DNA from: Trogon surrucura
Taxonomy: Eukaryota; Chordata; Aves; Trogoniformes; Trogonidae
Direction: 5' to 3'
Length of the DNA stretch: 64,000 nucleotides
NCBI GenBank assembly: GCA_020746105.1
Contig: CM036617.1
Span: 43,739,898 to 43,803,897, forward strand
In this document: positions 57,691-64,000 of the stretch, piece by piece
Layout: the number at the start of each line of letters is the position of its first letter
How positions within the stretch are numbered: the stretch's first letter is position 1
Program-made: the position numbers and the translations under genes
The notes under the pieces: model-generated
The model's database searches: none
Seen by the model: only the letters and a program-made list of their open reading frames with translations
What the model was told of the DNA's origin: nothing

Positions 57691-58480
57691 TCTACCCAAA
57701 TGAAGCAGCAAGCATCCAGCTGTCTGGACTGCACCGTATGCATTTCATGAAGTAGATATGGCATAAATTTCCCTTGTGGCTGCATAGCCTTAACAGCCTG
57801 TCTCCAGGCAGCAATCAGGACCCCATTGATCTTGGCAAGGTGCAGTCGCTGATCCAGAGCATTCACACATAAGCTCATGACAAGACAGAACAGATGGAGA
57901 CAAAGGTAAATAGCAGTGTGGTGGGAAACAGAGTAACAATGAAGTTCGGTCCATCTGTTGTTCCAGTAGGCACAGAAAATATATTTGTCCTCTGTTGTGT
58001 CCCACTGCACCACTTCATCTCTCTGGGTACAGCAGACAGCTTGGTAGATAAATGTACAGGGCTAAGCTTCGACTGCGGGGGGTGTATTTGTATGTCAGCC
58101 CTACCTCCCACACACACTTTGTTCCCTCCATCCCTCTCTTCTTCTCGGCTCTGAACACCATCCCAGTTCTCTTGGCAAGGTGGATGGGCACAGTGCCCTC
58201 AGTGTGTTTGTGGAGCAGTAGTCAGGTGCTGAGCGAGGAAAGCCATGCATAAAAGGCTCAAAGCTTTTCTTTGAGGCTAAAGCTCTCCTGAAAAAAAATT
58301 AAATAATCCAGGAACTGGTCTCTAGTTCCGAGACCAAGTGGCATGGCATAGCTGTTGGGCAAATGACTACGTTCTCTTATGCTCCAAAGTAAGCTGTCCA
58401 CATCAAAACTGCTTACTAGAGGTGGTCTTTGATGCAAACTGTCCTTCAGCTGTTTCAGAATGTTGTGTGGGAACATGCTA
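57690..58480 (-). other. GC-richer block with protein-like minus frames, unassigned
   Basis: This 0.8-kb block stands out from its AT-rich flanks. On the minus strand there is a 113-codon frame (58013-57672) including ALDQRLHLAKINGVLIAAWR, a 72-codon frame upstream (58476-58258) beginning MFPHNILKQLKDSLHQRPPL, and an 80-codon frame (58117-57875) between them. I do not recognise a family. No clear splice signals join them and stop codons separate them. It could be a decayed retrocopy, an unknown repeat or chance. It is listed so that it can be searched, not as a gene. Confidence 0.25.
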
Positions 58481-60510
58481 GATGGTGCAGGTTAAAACTG
58501 AGCCATAGTTAGTACATTTAAGCTGCATCAGCAGTCACAGGTCAGTGCCTGAGAGCTGCGCTTACTTAATCTGCTAATGTAAGAATAGTCTGAGCAAATA
58601 GGTCTACCTGACACTTCATGAAAGATGCAAAATACAGGCATATGGGGGAAAATGCAACTAGTTGGAGTTGTTTTGAAGATTTGTGACAAATTATCTCTTT
58701 CAACTGTTTTGATTTCGTTTGGTTTGGTTTGTTTTTTGGTTTTGGGATGGAGTGTCAGTTTGATGCAGGAAGAAGTGACCTTCCTATTCAGAAATCCTGA
58801 ATGCTGGATCACTGTAAATAAAACAGCAACCTTATTAGTAAGGCACTAAATGGAAAGCTGTGAAAATCATTCAGGTTAGAGGCAGTTGTCATTAAATTCC
58901 TATTTTACTACACTGCAATTCTGCAAAGGGACCACGACTATTTTAGTATTCTACTGCTTCTCACATAGTCATCATCCTGTGTTCCATTTAGTCAGTGTCA
59001 TAAACTAGAAGGTTGATTCTCTGACGTGCTCAGCGTGAAGTGCCAATCACCTTCAATTCCCCCAGTCCACAGACTGCTTGCAATAACTCTCCAAAGGGTA
59101 CCACCTCCTTCTCATTTTCTATATTTAAAAAAGTAGGGGTAAAAAAAAATATAGAAAAAATAATAAAACAGCTAGACACATTAGGATTGTGTTTTCAGAA
59201 AGGAAAGAGATTTTTATATAAATTATGTACGAATGTGACTGGAGATGAGTTTTCAGCACCAATGAGATGTGCAGCATCACTTAAAATAACAGATCTGATC
59301 CTGCTTTTAGTTGGTTTGGATTTAACTGCCATTCAAATATTTAATTTCTTGGTTTGTTAAATTAATTTAGCATAAGGCTGCTAGCTATAATCACAGGTGA
59401 AAATTATTTAAGTAACACAGTTGTAGCAAAATAATAATTTCATTATTATAAAGACTTATGTTACCTCTTATTTAAAAAAAAATGATTTTAGCAGTCTTAA
59501 GTGGAAAACTGACTTGGGTATATTTACATTTTTGTGCCTACATAAAAACAATTAAGCTGACATTTCATCATCATAGTAATTAGAATAACTGAGAAAATAA
59601 AGATCCTAATAAATATCCTCCTGTACTTTAAAAACAGAGTGCATTAGTAGAAGAGATAAAGTAGGAGCAAATATTAAAGGTGTCATTAGAAAAAAATGTC
59701 TGTATGTCATCAGTTTTTATCTGAGACAGCTTTCATCAGAATACTATGTGAATTCACTCAAAATTCAACATTCTTTTAATAATAAGGTAACATTTTGATC
59801 TTCATGTTATGAACTAGAATATAGGAGTTCATAGCTAGATATTAATTTCACGTGACTGTTCAGTATTTTAAATAACAAAATATTTGTGTTTACAAATTAG
59901 GAATTTCATACTAAATTGAATTTTTTAAGCCATTCACAGACTGTATATAAAAGTGGTTTTCAGTTTGTTTTTCTTTTAAAATATTCTAATTTATAAATAT
60001 AAAAGCTACATTTAAGACATTAGAGGACATATCACATTTTGCATTGAATTGGTCTATTAAAAACTAACAATTCTTTCAGCTCTAAGATGGTACTGTGTAA
60101 GTAAGGTGTTTAATCAGTCAATTTGAATTTTTGTGTAGATCTGCATAATATGGGTGTAAACCAATATTTTGTGATCAATTTCTGGATCACATATTTAATA
60201 ATAAAAATACTTAAAATATTTTAAGCTTAAATCTGTGTTACAAAGAATTTAACTGGAGACACTTATGTACTCTTACTCCCTCAAATAATTTCAAAGCTGA
60301 TTGTCTAAAATAGAAAGTGATTATATTAAATCAACACCTGTGGCAACAAAGTAATTCTTAAGGAAGCAAACATGTTCCTTTTCAGACACAAGTGCACTTA
60401 TCTTGACAGATGCTACTAGAATTTGGAGATGAGGTCTAGCCTGACACTCATTCTGCTGCTGTAAGACAGGTTCTTACTAATCTACTGCATATTCATAGAT
60501 CATTATAACA

Positions 60511-60567
60511 GTAATAATAATAATGATTACAATAATTATGGTAATAATAAGAACAACAACAACAACT
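60511..60567. repeat. Interrupted TAA / CAA trinucleotide repeat
   Basis: (TAA)n at 60512-60524, an interrupted middle, then (TAA)3 and (CAA)5 up to about 60566. Confidence 0.85.
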
Positions 60568-63500
60568 TGAAAAAATTTATGAGAAAGATGAAATTCTGTC
60601 TCTGTTAACTATTGGTTATTTTGGTGATGACAACTATGCAATAAGCCTTTCATTTTTTAAAGAAACTGACATTTGCTGATGTACATAAATAGGCCAGCTG
60701 TTCTTTTTTTTTGGGGGGGTAAAATACAATATGTAGTTAAATCTACTCAAATTGCTATAAAAATCCCAAAAGTAAAGTTGAAAGTCCTTCACTGGGGAAC
60801 CTGAACTATAAATTCCTAAGTAATTAGGAAGAAAATAATTTGCAGTATGAAGTAATGCATTCAAATATTTAAGAATGCTGTTTTATGTTCCCAAATGGCA
60901 ATAATTTAGGAAGTGAGAAATAAAGACATAAAGACAATCATTTTGCTATTTAATAGGGAATGCGATGGGTAATGAAGCAAGATTACAATTAAATTCTAGC
61001 ATGCTGTGTCCTACAGGAAAAATCAGCTCTAATGTTTCTAACCTTTGTCAACTGGCAGCACTACAGTTCTGATCTCATAAGTAGTTATCTGTTCTGTCTG
61101 TACAACATTCACCAGGATTAATACTACAAGACACTAATGGAATGAATATTCTAGATAATCTTAAATGTGTAACACACCACAGTGATCACAGAATTGGAGA
61201 AATACCCTATGGACTGCAACTTCACATGGTCAGAAAAAATGACAAGCAGCATTTGCCAAATTGCAATGTCTAAAATTAGGAACCTGAAGTAATATTTTGC
61301 CATCTAACTGTGAAGCTTGACTTTTTCATGAGTGCTGAGCACTTCTGACCTTATTAATGTTAATGAGATCTAAAAGCCCAGAAAACCTCTGAAAACTTGG
61401 TAACTTTCTTTCACATGGCTATCTTCAATTATCAAAATGAAAAATTATAACTAAGAATTTTTTTCAGGTTTTCATCACATGGTGGGGAGGCATGATGAAA
61501 AGCACAAGACTACTGTTGATTACTTGGTGCTAGGTATTTAGTAAATCAGTTGGCAGCTAAAGCTTGACAAGCTAATGCAATGAATTTTTGAACAACAGCC
61601 TTTTTTGGGGGGGAAGACACTACAGGTGAACATCCAAAACCAAGTAGAATTTCTCAACCTTGACCTGACCCATCAATGGAGAGGAGCAAGTGTCTTCTAG
61701 GTCCGATTTATAGCAGTCTAAATTCAAATGATGGTGCTGAAGTTCTGTTTTGTGTGAACATTTGTGTTTTGGAAGGAAGGGATTGCTATCAACTCATTTA
61801 ACCTATTCTGTTAATCAAATAAATTGAGATTATATGTTAGTGAGTAGCACGGTTCTGTTCTACTCATTGCCACTCCCAATCTCTCCTTGACAGTTTGCAG
61901 ACATCTCTCTTCCTATTTGTCTGCACTCTGCAGAAAGGAGCAGTTTGAAAACAAAGCTATGTGGAGCCATCAGAATACTGGAATTCCCAATCCTGAAGGT
62001 TGAGTCATCCCAAATTCATGGAGTGACTGTAGTGTGCGTAGTATGGAAACAGAGCAGGTATTTATCCTCCCCATTAATTCTCAGCACATCTCTCAATGGC
62101 ACTCTACTTATATCTTACATTAATGTAAAAATGCCTTTGTGTTACTGGAGAGATGGCTGTGTAAAACAGTCAGAAAAGCATGCTGTCTAGTGACTGGAAA
62201 CTATACAAAAAAATTTTCTGTGAGTTTTTGGTACCCAAGTCATGCAACTGAAGACTCCTTAAAAAAAATAAATCCTGCTTATCCAAAAGTTAAACAACTT
62301 TCTTCAAATGTTTTATCCTATTCTTGCATATTACAAAGCTGTAATGACTTTTTTATTCCTTAATAATCATAACTAATATAAATTTCAATTCAATAATGAT
62401 ATTTCTATTGCATATGAAATGGAATTTTAATCCATATATTTGTAACTAATTTCTTCATTATTTCATTATGAATTATACTGTATCATTATGCCTTCACAAA
62501 ATTATTGATGGTCACTTTGTTGTACAGCTTTTCTTCCATGAGTTTTAATCAGGTGCCAACATTTTTTTCTGTGGTTTGATCTCAAACCAGAGATTAAGCA
62601 ATATTTTGTACCTTTTAACTCCCTGTATCATAAGAGCAAAGTCACTTGGGAAGAAAAAAATGAGGAGGTCAACCAGTCCATGTAGTTACTAATGACAAAT
62701 TGCCCTTTATCTTGCACTTTATCCTGTTATCCTCAAAATTTATTCCGAGATATCATAGGTGAGGAGATTTCAATCACTTTTAGTCCAAATTAATTCCAGA
62801 GCATAATATGCCTAATTGCCGTTTTTCTCTATAATCAAGCCTAATTATTTCCCTTTTAGTCCTATTTTCTTCTTTCAGCTAGACTCAATCATATGGTGAA
62901 TCTCAAAGTAATTTTCCCAGTGTTTGTTGCTGGCCCCCAATACTTCTACTGGTATAATTTATTGATGCTTTTTCTATTCTAAAGAATCGCTCATATGAGA
63001 GCTATGCATGGGTTTAATTCTTGAAAGGATTTGGGATATATTCCACTTGAACTTTAGCTCTCAGAGAGAACACAAATCTGATTACTTGGACACAGTGTAG
63101 AACTCCACAATTTTCACCAGGTTTTCGAGGGACTGAATGTAGTACATGGCTTGCTGAAATGTTTACATATCAGGTTTTTTTTTCTGAAACTTGTCGAAGT
63201 CTTACACTGCTGTATCAGAAGTCATTTTTGATAGTATGAATCCTTTCCATATCTCATCTATAAATATATATGTTTCCTGTTGGGTAGTTTCCTGAAAGGT
63301 TAAATGTAGCTGAATGTCTCTTCTGACAGATTTCCAAGTTGGCCAGTGCTTTGAGGAGGGTCTGCTTAGCAACTTTAAAATGGTGAGCTTAAAAAAAAAA
63401 TGAAAAAGTTTTTGTAAACTTGCAACCATTCTTTTCAAAAACATTGATTTCATAGACTGACTAAGGACTAGTAAGTACTAAAGAAATATAATTTTTTAAA

Positions 63501-63813
63501 AGCAGAATGAGACAGATTAGAAATGTAGGAGGCTATTAGACAAATCAGTATTCTGCCTATAGTGACCTTGCAGATCAAGTGCTTTCCTTCAGATTTACTC
63601 TCAGCATAGGAATCCCATGTTTTTTGAGGCCTCAAAAAATCAACCCAGTGCTCTCTGATTCAGTAGGGAAAAAATTGTCAGCTGTTACATTTGAGAATTC
63701 TTGTTTCTTCTTACCCTCTCACTGCCCACAGTTCTTTGGTTTCATGGAAAATGTTCTTTCTCCTTCCAGGGTTTCTAATGTGTTGGTCTTGATGACACCA
63801 GGAGACAGTCATT

Positions 63814-63830
63814 AAAAAAAAAAAAAAAAA
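63814..63830. repeat. Poly-A run (17)
   Basis: Seventeen consecutive A with no adjacent retrotransposon that would explain it as a tail. Confidence 0.85.
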
Positions 63831-64000
63831 CAGCAATGAAATTGTGAACTGCACATAAAGACAATCATCACCTGTGAGAGCATCACATCTCTCCATACCT
63901 TGTCTTCCCATAATATTTCTGAGTTCAGGAAATATTACTGGTGAGACACATAAGCCAAAAAGAAATGTTTGCCTTACTCTGACAAAACACGTAAACTCAC

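Larger units (their letters stand above)
58481..64000. other. AT-rich repeat-poor stretch to window end
   Basis: No gene, CR1 or LTR was recognised in 5.5 kb. Simple sequences: a trinucleotide patch at 60511-60567, T9/G7 at 60702-60719 and A17 at 63814-63830. The frames at 59040-59360, 61945-62190 and 63202-63453 are short and unsupported. Confidence 0.55.

Noticed and set aside
1..64000. tRNA, rRNA or small structured RNA genes
   Set aside because: I looked for tRNA A/B-box pairs and rRNA-like text by eye and saw none convincing. A covariance-model search was not possible.

Overview
The window looks like non-coding DNA from a bird nuclear genome, either intergenic or intronic. The evidence is an AT-rich background, about 16 fragments of chicken-repeat-1 (CR1) LINE retrotransposons, most of which keep the avian CR1 tail of short octamers related to ATTCTGTG/ATTCTATG, and ten solo long terminal repeats (LTRs) of avian endogenous retroviruses. 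I found no host protein-coding gene, rRNA, tRNA, CRISPR array or bacterial-type operon. Nearly all open frames that carry a recognisable protein signal are decayed CR1 reverse-transcriptase or 3'-end fragments; the rest are chance frames or frames lying inside LTRs.

Layout. 1-1850: two minus-strand CR1 pieces, a small degenerate tandem array, a 1-kb minus-strand LTR and a CR1 relic. 3841-4980: a G-rich polypurine tract next to a 1-kb minus-strand CR1 that still shows the reverse-transcriptase DD box. 8351-13660: the densest repeat cluster, with LTR C (CR1 nested inside), LTR F, a plus-strand CR1, LTR A and another CR1 tail. 16526-17712: LTR B, a sister of LTR A. 20391-25212: three CR1 pieces. 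29798-30401: LTR I. 32870-33962: CR1. 37198-42778: five LTRs (D, E, G, an older fragment, H) and one CR1. 52003-56495: CR1 pieces, including one CR1 inserted into another in the opposite orientation. Three long intervals (25213-29797, 42779-52002 and 56496-64000) contain no transposable element I can recognise.

How it fits together. Five of the ten solo LTRs (A, B, G, H, I) are bounded by identical 5-bp direct repeats and three more (C, D, F) by 4-of-5 matches. I worked these out by placing the LTR ends and reading the flanks. The 5-bp size and TGT...ACA ends suit class III (ERVL-like) avian elements. No gag, pol or env interior is visible, so each locus has probably been reduced by LTR-LTR recombination. 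Three LTR families are present: a 1.18-kb family (A, B, C and a fragment), a roughly 0.6-kb family (D, E, F, I) and a 0.77-kb family (G, H). Nesting gives some relative ages: LTR C is older than the CR1 inside it, and LTR A landed next to CR1 sequence already present.

I see no new biological system here. The more interesting points are the head-to-head inverted LTR pair at 40.9-42.8 kb, the nested insertions, the predicted long R region of the 1.18-kb LTR family, two candidate conserved non-coding elements, and an unexplained protein-like, GC-richer block at 57.7-58.5 kb.
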